Positions 53,325-61,459 of a DNA stretch of 64,000 bases are shown in pieces. Numbering within the stretch: the first letter of the stretch is position 1; each line of letters starts with the position of its first letter. The position numbers were made by a program, and so were the translations under genes. The stretch comes from Methylobacterium sp. UNC378MF (GTDB taxonomy: Bacteria; Pseudomonadota; Alphaproteobacteria; Rhizobiales; Beijerinckiaceae), in assembly GCF_900103195.1 (NCBI RefSeq), contig NZ_FMWU01000028.1:1-64000 (forward strand). Reading direction: 5' to 3'. Under the pieces are notes generated by a model. The model did not search any database and had not been told where the DNA came from. It saw only the letters and a list, made by a program, of their open reading frames with translations.

Positions 53325-54149
53325 ATGATCGGCGCCTTCGTCATCGCCTTCCGCGAAGTCATCGAGGCAGGCCTCATCATCTCCATCGTGCTGGCGGCGA
53401 CCCGCGGCATCCCGGGCCGGATGCGCTGGGTCCTGCTCGGCGTTGCCGGGGGCCTCGCGGGCGCGGCCCTGGTGGCCCTTTTCGCGGAAAAGATCTCCGA
53501 CGCCTTCGAGGGCAGCGGGCAGGACATCCTGAACGCCGCGGTGCTGATCGTCGCGGTGCTGCTGCTGATCTGGCACAACACCTGGATGAGCAAGCACGGC
53601 AAGGAGCTGGCGGGCGAGCTGCGCGCCGCCGGTGCGGCGGTGCGCTCGGGCGAGCGGGAGGCGGCGGCCCTCTCGATCGTCATCGGCGCCGCGATCCTGC
53701 GCGAGGGGGCCGAGCTGGTCCTGTTCCTCTACGGCCTCGTGGCCTCGGGCACTTCGGGGGCCGACATTCAGTTCGGAGCGGTCGCCGGCATCGGTGCGGG
53801 CGTTCTCCTCTCGGCGGCGACCTATCTCGGCCTCGCCGCGATCCCGAGCCGCTACGTCTTCTCGATCACCAGCGTGCTGATCATCTTCCTCGCGGCCGGC
53901 CTCGCCGCGCAGGCGGCGCAGTTCCTGGCCAATGCCGGCGTGGTGGATGTCCTTGGTCACACTCTGTGGAACAGCTCCGGCATGATCGCCGAGAATTCCT
54001 GGCCGGGCCGCGTCCTGCACGCTCTGGTCGGCTACACCGACCGACCCACTGCACTTCAGGGTCTGGTCTATGTCGCCACCATCGCGGTGATGGTCTGCCT
54101 CATGCAGTGGAGCGCCGCCGACAAGCGCCGCGCGGTGCGGACGGCGTAA
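53325..54149 (+). CDS. FTR1-family iron permease
   Basis: 274 residues with seven transmembrane helices. Two RExxE iron-binding motifs: FREVIEAGLIISI near the N-terminus and LREGAELVLFLYG in the middle. These Glu residues are essential in yeast Ftr1 and in bacterial relatives. The ATG at 53325 follows a CCTGGAGA site, 51 bases past the FtrD-type gene, so co-transcribed. With the P19, cupredoxin and ferredoxin genes it forms an FtrABCD-like iron importer. Confidence 0.93.
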   Translation: MIGAFVIAFREVIEAGLIISIVLAATRGIPGRMRWVLLGVAGGLAGAALVALFAEKISDAFEGSGQDILNAAVLIVAVLLLIWHNTWMSKHGKELAGELRAAGAAVRSGEREAAALSIVIGAAILREGAELVLFLYGLVASGTSGADIQFGAVAGIGAGVLLSAATYLGLAAIPSRYVFSITSVLIIFLAAGLAAQAAQFLANAGVVDVLGHTLWNSSGMIAENSWPGRVLHALVGYTDRPTALQGLVYVATIAVMVCLMQWSAADKRRAVRTA

Positions 54150-54348
54150 GCCTCGGCTGCGACAGGTCCCGGGATCCTCCCCCGGGCGCAGGGCGAAACC
54201 CTATCTTGGAGGGTGATCCGGGATCCTGCGCCTGAAGCGTCGCGCAGGCGACACGGTCTGTCGGAGTCGGCCGGTTCTAGCCGGATCTCGCCCGCGGGAG
54301 GGGGCGGCGCGCATCTATCCGCCCGCCACCCGGCTTCTGATCGAGGCG

Positions 54349-55197
54349 CTACGGTGCTCCGGTCGCCACTGCCCTGGCCGGATCGGCGCCCCATTCCGAC
54401 CAGGAGCCGTCATAGAGACCCCGCGCCGGCCGACCCATGGTCTCCAGCGCCAGCGCGATGATCGCGGCGGTGACACCGGAGCCGCAGGTGGTCACGACCG
54501 GCCGGTCCGGATCGACGCCGTTCTCGGCAAAGACCGCCTTCAGCTCCTCGGGGCTCTTCATCCGGCCGTCGCGCTGGAGGGCCGCGTAGTGCAGGTTGCG
54601 GGCGCCGGGCATGTGCCCCGGCCGGACGCCGGGGCGGGGCTCCGGCTCCTCGCCGCGGAACCGCGTCCCCGAGCGGGCATCGACCACCTGGGCCGCGCCG
54701 GTATCCAAGGCACGGGCGACGTCGTCCGCGTCCGCCACGGCGCCGTGGTCGAGGCGGGCGGTGAAGTGCCGCCGCTCGGGCGCGCGCGGTTCGCCTTCCT
54801 CGGTGGGGTAGCCCGCCGCCACCCAGGCGGGGAGGCCGCCGTCCAGCACCAACGCGTCGCGCACGCCGAAGCTCTTGAGCATCCACCAGACCCGCGGAGC
54901 CGAGAACAGCCCCTGGCCGTCGTAGACCACGAGCTGCATGCCGTCCCCGATGCCGAGGGCCCGCATCCGCGCGGCGAAGACATCGGGACGCGGCAACATG
55001 TGCGGCAGGCTCGACTCGGTGTCGCTCATGGCGTCGAGATCGAAGCGACGGGCACCGGGAATATGGGCGGCGCGGAACTCGGCCTCGGGATCACGGCCCG
55101 CGGTTGGCAGGTACCAGGAGGCGTCGAGCACCACGATATCGGGAGCCGCGAGGCGGTCGTGCAGCCATTCGGGTGATACGAGGGGCGCATGGGCCAT
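54349..55197 (-). CDS. sseA: 3-mercaptopyruvate/thiosulfate sulfurtransferase
   Basis: Two rhodanese domains, 282 residues. The first, inactive, domain has VVLDASWYLPTAGRDPEAEF and AHIPGARRFDLDAMSDTES. The second (about 165-275) has VDARSGTRFRGEEPEPRPGV, GHMPGARNLHYAAL and the active-site loop TTCGSGVTA with the catalytic Cys. The CGSGVTA loop favours 3-mercaptopyruvate over thiosulfate. Start ATG at 55197. Confidence 0.95.
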   Translation of the reverse strand: MAHAPLVSPEWLHDRLAAPDIVVLDASWYLPTAGRDPEAEFRAAHIPGARRFDLDAMSDTESSLPHMLPRPDVFAARMRALGIGDGMQLVVYDGQGLFSAPRVWWMLKSFGVRDALVLDGGLPAWVAAGYPTEEGEPRAPERRHFTARLDHGAVADADDVARALDTGAAQVVDARSGTRFRGEEPEPRPGVRPGHMPGARNLHYAALQRDGRMKSPEELKAVFAENGVDPDRPVVTTCGSGVTAAIIALALETMGRPARGLYDGSWSEWGADPARAVATGAP

Positions 55198-55600
55198 GGT
55201 CGGCGGGTCCGGCTCTGTTCGCGTTGCGCGCTCACAGAACCACAGCTCGCACCGCGTTGCACGCCCGGCCTGCCGACACGCGCGGGCGTTCGGGCGGATT
55301 CGTCAGCTCCACCAATGCCAATCGAAAGGCGGGTGGAATGGCGCGAGCTACGCATCCTGCACCGTGGTCCGATGCATCCAACGCAGGCTGGTCTTGTTTT
55401 AAAGAACCGTAACCCCAGTTACGACAACATGATGACGCCAATCGCGTCGGCCCCACGGCCGGCATCGTGTTGGCCGCCCTGTACGCCCCCGCTTGTGGAC
55501 GCGAAACGGGGACGTCGCCTGAACGAGATGCGTTCGAATTTCCCTATCTGCCGGGGTGCCCGACCCACCGAGCAGGATGCTTATTGAGCCGATCGATACC
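55198..55600. other. 403-base gap before the GcrA-like gene
   Basis: No gene is supported. A small inverted repeat GTAAC-CCCA-GTTAC lies at 55409-55422, in a locally AT-richer spot. Confidence 0.4.
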
Positions 55601-55834
55601 ATGAATCAACTCGTCCGCATGTCCCAGATCGGCGACGCCGAGACCGTACAGGAGCCGTCGGCCGACCTGCGCGTGCCCTTCGCGCAGTCCGGTGCCTTCG
55701 TGTGCAAGTACATCATCGGTGAGCCGAACGACCGCGCCGTCTGCTGCGGGGCGCCCGTATCCGACGGCAAGAGCTGGTGTGCCTATCACCGTCGTATCGT
55801 GTTCGAGCCGACCCGGCCCGGCCGCATCCGCTGA
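55601..55834 (+). CDS. Small GcrA-like zinc-finger protein
   Basis: 77 residues. The C-terminal half, FVCKYIIGEPNDRAVCCGAP then VSDGKSWCAYHRRIVFEP, matches the C-terminal zinc-binding motif of the cell-cycle regulator GcrA (C-x-n-CCGAPV...C-x-x-H). The N-terminal DNA-binding helix-turn-helix of full GcrA is missing; residues 1-28 are unrelated and polar. It may bind sigma-70 like GcrA's C-terminus but cannot bind DNA in the same way. ATG at 55601 is chosen; 55577 is a possible alternative. Convergent with tadC. Confidence 0.75.
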   Translation: MNQLVRMSQIGDAETVQEPSADLRVPFAQSGAFVCKYIIGEPNDRAVCCGAPVSDGKSWCAYHRRIVFEPTRPGRIR

Positions 55835-55859
55835 ATCCGGTCCTGCCGCACCCCGGAGG

Positions 55860-56837
55860 TCACTGCGTCCGCATGATCTGGATGACCGCCGGGGTGATGA
55901 TGACCACGAACAGCACCGGCAGGAAGAACAGGATCATCGGCACGGTGAGCTTGGGCGGCAGCCCCGCCGCCTTCTTCTCGGCCTCGTTCATGCGCAGGTC
56001 GCGGCTTTCCTGGCTCAGCACCCGCAGCGCCTGACCCACGGGCGTGCCGTAGCGCTCGGCCTGGATCAGCGCGGTCGCCACGGATTTCACCGGCTCGAGC
56101 CCGGTGCGCATCACGAGGTTCTCGTAGGCCTGGCGCCGGTCGGGCAGGAACGACATCTCGGCGGTCATCAGCGCGAGCTCCTCGGCCAGCACGACCGAGG
56201 ACGTCGCGATCTCGGTGCTCACCTTCCGGAAGGCGTTCTCGATCGCCATGCCGGATTCCACGCAGATCAGCGTGAGATCGAGGGCGTCCGGCCACGCCTT
56301 CCGGATCTCGGTCTGGCGTTTCTTGGCGGTGTTCACCAGGAACAGCTCCGGCGCCTTGATGCCCGCATAGGCCGCGCCGATCACCAGCCCGAACCGCACG
56401 AGGTACGAGGCGTCGAGCACCTCGAGCACGAACAGGTAGAACAGGGCCGAGATCACCGCGACAACCGGCACGACGAGGCGGAAGAAGAGGAACGCGGTCT
56501 CCGCCCCTTGGCCGCGATAGCCGGCCTGCATCAGCTTGCGCTTGGCCGTGTCCGTGCCGAGCCAGCGCCGCAGCTGGTACCGGTCGACGATGGACTTCAT
56601 GTAGGCCTTCGGCTCGGTGCGGAGCGTGGCCCGGTTGGCGGTCCGCTCTGCGCTCAGCCGCTCGCGCCGCCGGATCTGCTCGCGCTCGTCGCTGACGAGC
56701 TTCATCCGCTTGCCGAGCCTGTCGGTCTCCAGGAAAGGCTGCGCCACAGCGTAGGCGGTCGCGGCCGCCGCGACGGCGGTCAGGAGCGTGCCCATGAAGC
56801 GGGGATCGAACAGCTTTTCGGCGATGTCGTCGATCAT
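55860..56837 (-). CDS. tadC: Type II/Tad secretion inner-membrane platform protein TadC
   Basis: 325 residues. Four hydrophobic segments and a T2SSF (GspF-like) domain at about 170-300: LPDRRQAYENLVMRTGLEPV, IQAERYGTPVGQALRVLSQE and MPMILFFLPVLFV-type (LTVPMILFFLPVLFVVIITP) C-terminus. Works with TadB as the pilus platform moved by the CpaF ATPase. Last gene of the operon. It follows tadB by 31 bases. Confidence 0.94.
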   Translation of the reverse strand: MIDDIAEKLFDPRFMGTLLTAVAAAATAYAVAQPFLETDRLGKRMKLVSDEREQIRRRERLSAERTANRATLRTEPKAYMKSIVDRYQLRRWLGTDTAKRKLMQAGYRGQGAETAFLFFRLVVPVVAVISALFYLFVLEVLDASYLVRFGLVIGAAYAGIKAPELFLVNTAKKRQTEIRKAWPDALDLTLICVESGMAIENAFRKVSTEIATSSVVLAEELALMTAEMSFLPDRRQAYENLVMRTGLEPVKSVATALIQAERYGTPVGQALRVLSQESRDLRMNEAEKKAAGLPPKLTVPMILFFLPVLFVVIITPAVIQIMRTQ

Positions 56838-56868
56838 CGGGCGGGATCCGGCAGAGGGCGCACCGCGC

Positions 56869-57846
56869 CTAGAACTCGAAGGCGATCATCTTCTTGATCG
56901 TGAAGACGCCGATGGACATCCAGATTGCCGCGCCGACCAGGGCGATCTTGCCGGTATCGGTCGTCCAGAGCAGTGAGATGTAGTCGGGGCTCGTCAGGGC
57001 GGTGATGCCCGCCACCGCGAAGGGCAGGCAGGCGATGATCGAGGCCGAGGCCTTGGCCTCCATGCTCATCGCCTGGACCTTGCCGCGCATCTTGGCGCGG
57101 TCGCGTAGCACGACGGAGAGATTGTTCAGCGCCTCCGAAAGGTTGCCGCCCGATTGCTGCTGGATGTTGATCACGATGGCGAAGAAGTTCACCTCGGCCG
57201 TGGGCACGCGTTCGAACAGGCGCGTGCACGCCTCCCCGAGCGACAGGCCCATCGCCTGAGTCTCCACCACGGTCCGGAACTCGCTGCGCACCGGTTCCTC
57301 GGCCTCGCGCGAGACCATGCGGAAGCAATCGCCCACCGGGATGCCGGTGCGGATGCCGCGGACCACCACGTCGACGGCGTTGGGCAGTTCCTTGTTGAAC
57401 TTCGCGATGCGCTTGAGCCGCAAATGGCGCAGCAGCCAGGCGGGCAGACCGAAGCCGCCCGCGAAGGCGGCTCCGAGCGCCGCGAGGGCGTTGTCGGTGA
57501 TCACGAAGATCAGGAGCCCGAGGACGCCGCCGCTCAGGGCCGAGACCATATAGAAGGTCTGCTTCGTCCAGCCGAGGCCGGCGCGGGCGAGCTTCAGCTC
57601 CACGCTGGCCTTCGAGGCGCCCTTGGCCTTCGCCTCGATCTCGCTCAGCGTCTTGGCGACCTGCTCGCGCCGGTTGACCGCCACGCCCCGGGTCGCCGCC
57701 CCCGAGGCGGAGACGCTGATCGTCTTCAGGCGCTTGCTGGCCCGGCGCTCGCCACCGAGCAGGGGAAGGACCGCCACGTAGGCGATGGCGGCGACCGCGA
57801 TGCCGACGAGGCCGGCGGCGATCGGCAGGTTTGAGGCGTCCGCCAT
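56869..57846 (-). CDS. tadB: Tad secretion inner-membrane platform protein TadB
   Basis: 325 residues. Hydrophobic N-terminus (about 10-30), T2SSF domain in the middle (FNKELPNAVDVVVRGIRTGI, VETQAMGLSLGEACTRLFER, NIQQQSGGNLSEALNNLS) and C-terminal membrane helices. It pairs with TadC. The ATG at 57846 (MADASNLP) is five bases from the stop of the ATPase gene, so the two are tightly coupled. Confidence 0.95.
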   Translation of the reverse strand: MADASNLPIAAGLVGIAVAAIAYVAVLPLLGGERRASKRLKTISVSASGAATRGVAVNRREQVAKTLSEIEAKAKGASKASVELKLARAGLGWTKQTFYMVSALSGGVLGLLIFVITDNALAALGAAFAGGFGLPAWLLRHLRLKRIAKFNKELPNAVDVVVRGIRTGIPVGDCFRMVSREAEEPVRSEFRTVVETQAMGLSLGEACTRLFERVPTAEVNFFAIVINIQQQSGGNLSEALNNLSVVLRDRAKMRGKVQAMSMEAKASASIIACLPFAVAGITALTSPDYISLLWTTDTGKIALVGAAIWMSIGVFTIKKMIAFEF

Positions 57847-57850
57847 CGGC

Positions 57851-59299
57851 TCAGCTCCGGTCGACGACCTCGGCGGCGTCGAGCGCCTCGCCGAGCCGCT
57901 GCTCCAGGCCGTAGTAGCGGGCGCGCTCCCAGAATTTCGGCCGGCCGACGCCGGTGGAGCGGTGACGTCCGATGAGCTTGCCGTTCGCGTCCTCGCCGAC
58001 GATGTCGTAGAGGAACACGTCCTGCGTGGTGATGACGTCACCCTCCATGCCGAGCACCTCGGTGATGTGGGTGATGCGCCGGGAGCCGTCGCGCAGGCGC
58101 ATCGCCTGGATCACGACGTCGATCGAGCCGCAGATCATCTCGCGCAGGGTCCGCGACGGCAGGGTGAAGCCGCCCATCGAGATCATCGATTCGATACGCG
58201 ACAGGCACTCGCGCGGGCTGTTGGCGTGGAGCGTGCCCATCGAGCCGTCGTGGCCGGTGTTCATCGCCTGGAGCAGGTCGAAGGCCTCCGGTCCGCGCAC
58301 CTCGCCGACGATGATCCGCTCCGGTCGCATGCGCAGGCAGTTCTTCACGAGGTCACGCATGGTGACCTGGCCCTGGCCCTCCATGTTGGGCGGCCGCGTC
58401 TCCAGGCGGACGACGTGGGGCTGCTGGAGCTGCAGCTCGGCCGCGTCCTCGCAGGTGATGACCCGCTCGTCGTGCTCGATGAAGGCGGTAAGGCAGTTGA
58501 GCAGCGTTGTCTTGCCCGAGCCGGTGCCGCCCGAGATGACCACGTTGCAGCGCGACTGGCCGATGATCTTCAGGACCTCGGCGCCCTCGGGCGAGATCGC
58601 CCCGAAGCGCACGAGCTGCTCCAGGGTCAGCTTGTCCTTCTTGAACTTGCGGATGGTGAGCGCCGGGCCGTCGATCGCCAGGGGCGGCGCGATGACGTTG
58701 ACGCGGGACCCGTCCGGCAGGCGCGCGTCGCAGATCGGCGAGGCGTCGTCGACGCGGCGGCCGACCTGGCTGACGATCCGCTGGCAGATGTTCATCAGCT
58801 GCTGGTTGTCGCGGAACCGCACGCTGGTCAGCTGGATCTTGCCGTTGACCTCGATGAAGGTCCGATGGGCACCGTTGACCATGATGTCGGCGATGTCGTC
58901 CCGGGCGAGCAGCGGCTCCAGGGGACCGTAGCCCAGCACGTCGTTGCAGATGTCGTCGAGCAGCTCCTCCTGCTCGGAGATCGACAGGACGATGTTCTTG
59001 AGCCCGATGATCTCCGTGACGATGTCGCGGATCTCCTCGCGCGCGGTCTCGGCGTCGAGGCGCGAGAGCTGCGTCAGGTCGATCGCCTCGATGAGGGCGC
59101 CGAAGATCAGGCTCTTGGTGCGGTAGTAATCCTCCGAGCGCGTGGTCTCGACCACGACCGGGGCCGCCGGTGCCGGGCGCGGAGCCGGGATCGGCGCCGG
59201 CGCGTCGCGCAGCACCGGCGTGGCCGGAGCCGGGGTCCGCATCTGCGGAATCGGCGGGGGCGCCGCCGACGCCCCGCCGGACTGTCGCCTACCGAACAT
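57851..59299 (-). CDS. cpaF: Tad pilus assembly/secretion ATPase CpaF
   Basis: Hexameric motor ATPase of the VirB11/GspE superfamily. 482 residues. N-terminal domain with a Pro/Ala-rich head (about 1-70), then Walker A ISGGTGSGKTTLLNCL, aspartate box CEDAAELQLQQPHVVRLETR, Walker B region PERIIVGEVRGPEAFDLLQA and the His box TGHDGSMGTLHANSPRECL. Drives pilin assembly. ATG at 59299. It follows cpaE by 57 bases. Confidence 0.96.
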   Translation of the reverse strand: MFGRRQSGGASAAPPPIPQMRTPAPATPVLRDAPAPIPAPRPAPAAPVVVETTRSEDYYRTKSLIFGALIEAIDLTQLSRLDAETAREEIRDIVTEIIGLKNIVLSISEQEELLDDICNDVLGYGPLEPLLARDDIADIMVNGAHRTFIEVNGKIQLTSVRFRDNQQLMNICQRIVSQVGRRVDDASPICDARLPDGSRVNVIAPPLAIDGPALTIRKFKKDKLTLEQLVRFGAISPEGAEVLKIIGQSRCNVVISGGTGSGKTTLLNCLTAFIEHDERVITCEDAAELQLQQPHVVRLETRPPNMEGQGQVTMRDLVKNCLRMRPERIIVGEVRGPEAFDLLQAMNTGHDGSMGTLHANSPRECLSRIESMISMGGFTLPSRTLREMICGSIDVVIQAMRLRDGSRRITHITEVLGMEGDVITTQDVFLYDIVGEDANGKLIGRHRSTGVGRPKFWERARYYGLEQRLGEALDAAEVVDRS

Positions 59300-59356
59300 G
59301 GGTCAGAGCCCCGACGCAGACCCGCGGCACCGGCCGGGTGAGGGATCGCGTCCGCA

Positions 59357-60601
59357 TCAGGAAGCCTTGCGGCCGGCGAGCTTGGCGAGCAGCGGCTCCA
59401 GCAGGCTCGGCCGGCTCCGCCGGCTCTCGGTACGCCCAAGGGTCATGGCGGCCAGATCGTTGAACAGCTCCGCCACCTTCGACCCGGCCTGGATCTCGGC
59501 GATCATCTGGCCGTTGTTGGCTGCGGTGCCGAACAGGGTCGGCTCGAACGGGATCGTCAGGGCGACCGGGGCCTCCAGAGCCTTGGAGAACTCGGCGGTG
59601 CCGATTTCGGGGCGCTTTGGCACGCCGACGCCGTTCAGCACGATGCGCGGCGGCTGGTCGTTCGGGCGCCCGTGCTTCAGCGCGCCGAGGAGGTTCTTGG
59701 CGTTGCGCAGGCAGGCAAGGTCGGGGCCGGCCACGATCAGGATTTCGTCCGCCGCCGTGAGGACCCGCTTCGACCACGCGCTCCACTGATGCGGGATGTC
59801 GAGGACCACGCAGGGCACGCTTGCCCGCATGTGCTCGATCAGGGCGTCGAAGGCCGGCTCGGACAGGTCGATGGTCCGGTCCAGGCTCGCCGGGGCGGAG
59901 AGCAGGCTCAGGTTGTCGCTGCACTTGGACAACAGACGCTCGACCAGGGCGGAATCGAGGCGTTCGGGGGCAAACACCGCCTCGGCGATGCCCTGCGGCG
60001 GGTCCTGATTGAAGTTGAGCGAGGCGGTGCCGAAGGCGATGTCGAAGTCGGCGATCACCGTCTGGACGCCCTGGCTCCGGGCCACGGACCAAGCGAAATT
60101 GTGCGCTACCGTGGAGGCGCCGATCCCGCCCTTCACGCCGTAGACCGCCACGGTCCGCCCCACCGGCTTGACGCCCGGGGCCGTGAACAGGTCGGAAATT
60201 GCCGCGATCAGGGTCAGCGGCTCGACCGGTGCCATCAGGTAATCGGACACCCCGCGCTGGATCAGCTGCCGATAGAGCATGACGTCGTTGACATGGCCGA
60301 TCACCAGGACACGGGTGCCCTCGTCACAGACCTCGGCCAGGGCGTCGAGGCACTCGATCGGCTTCGAGCGCGCGCCCTGGATCTCGATGATGATGACGTT
60401 GGGCGTCGGCGCGTGCCGGTAGGCCTCGATTGCGCCGCCGCCGCCGCCCATCCGGACCTTGACCTGCGCCTTCTGCATGCGCCGGTCGAGGGCCGCACCC
60501 TCGATCATCGCGGCGGTCTCGCCGGTCTCGCAGAATGCCTGGATGGTGATCCGGGGCACCGGGGCGATCGTGCGCTCGGTTGACTCGGACAGATCTGCCA
60601 T
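59357..60601 (-). CDS. cpaE: Tad pilus localisation protein CpaE (MinD/ParA-like)
   Basis: 414 residues. N-terminal receiver-like domain (about 20-135) without the usual phosphoryl Asp environment, then a ParA/MinD ATPase domain from about 140 with a deviant Walker A, YGVKGGIGASTVAHNFAW, and IADFDIAFGTASLNFNQDP. In Caulobacter CpaE places the pilus machine at the pole. ATG at 60601. Confidence 0.94.
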   Translation of the reverse strand: MADLSESTERTIAPVPRITIQAFCETGETAAMIEGAALDRRMQKAQVKVRMGGGGGAIEAYRHAPTPNVIIIEIQGARSKPIECLDALAEVCDEGTRVLVIGHVNDVMLYRQLIQRGVSDYLMAPVEPLTLIAAISDLFTAPGVKPVGRTVAVYGVKGGIGASTVAHNFAWSVARSQGVQTVIADFDIAFGTASLNFNQDPPQGIAEAVFAPERLDSALVERLLSKCSDNLSLLSAPASLDRTIDLSEPAFDALIEHMRASVPCVVLDIPHQWSAWSKRVLTAADEILIVAGPDLACLRNAKNLLGALKHGRPNDQPPRIVLNGVGVPKRPEIGTAEFSKALEAPVALTIPFEPTLFGTAANNGQMIAEIQAGSKVAELFNDLAAMTLGRTESRRSRPSLLEPLLAKLAGRKAS

Positions 60602-60679
60602 GACGGCGCTTTCGGGTTCGCGTTCGGGGCGCGGCGTTGCGGTCGGCGGCGGGGCTGCCCGTCCCCAACGCCGGCTGTC

Positions 60680-61423
60680 TCAGTTGGTGACTTGGGACTT
60701 CACGGCGGTCTGCCCATCTTGACGCCATGTGGTTGACGGATCCTTGCCGTCCCGCAACTGGCCAATGTCCCGGACCCGCTTGACGGTGTCGATGCGGCCC
60801 TCGGGCCTGCCCCGTACGAGGTCGACCGGGTCGGCGACCTGAGCCGCCACGTTGGACTGCATGGCGCAGCCCAGGTTCCAGCTCGGCTGGTTGCTGTAAT
60901 CGGACGCGAAGCTGCGTGTTCCGAGGTCCTGGGGCCACAGCCCGCAGGCGTCGGCCACCTTGGCCTGCATGCGTTGGAAGCTCAGGCGAATCGGCGCGGC
61001 GAGGGTCGGCGCGGCAACCGCGTAGCCGGTCACCGTGATCTCGCGGGCGCCGACGCCGTTCTGCGTCCCGAACCGGCCGAGTACCGAAGCGGTCCGCTCG
61101 ACCGCCGCCACCTGGCTTGGCGGAACGCCCCGGGGGACCTCCATCAGAAGACCTCCGCGGCCGTACCGGCGGTATTCCAGCATGAACGCGTCGACATCCG
61201 CCGCCTGGCGCGGATCCAGGTGTCCCACCCCAGTTGGGAACACGTCGAGGCTGCGGGTCCCGTCAGCCAGCACGACGGGGTGGCGCGCGCGGTAATCCGT
61301 CACGTCGAGCCCGCCGGTGGTGACGGGATCGGTCTTGCAGGCTGCCGCGAGAGCACCCAGCGCACAGGCGGCGAGCAGGCTCGCGGTACGGCGGGACAGG
61401 GCGGGCGGGTAACGTCCGGTCAT
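60680..61423 (-). CDS. cpaD: CpaD-family pilus assembly lipoprotein
   Basis: 247 residues with a lipoprotein-type signal ending LGALAAACKT (Cys at about 29), so outer-membrane or periplasmic. The rest has YRARHPVVLADGTRSLDVFP, an OmpA-like-looking region VDAFMLEYRRYGRGGLLMEVP and a Cys pair in the C-terminal half (ADACGLWPQDLG, NLGCAMQSNVAAQVADPVDL). The ATG at 61423 is chosen over an in-frame upstream start. It sits between cpaC and cpaE, the usual order. Confidence 0.9.
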   Translation of the reverse strand: MTGRYPPALSRRTASLLAACALGALAAACKTDPVTTGGLDVTDYRARHPVVLADGTRSLDVFPTGVGHLDPRQAADVDAFMLEYRRYGRGGLLMEVPRGVPPSQVAAVERTASVLGRFGTQNGVGAREITVTGYAVAAPTLAAPIRLSFQRMQAKVADACGLWPQDLGTRSFASDYSNQPSWNLGCAMQSNVAAQVADPVDLVRGRPEGRIDTVKRVRDIGQLRDGKDPSTTWRQDGQTAVKSQVTN

Positions 61424-61459
61424 GGTTCCGAATCCTGGAGGCAACAGGGACGCGCGGCG

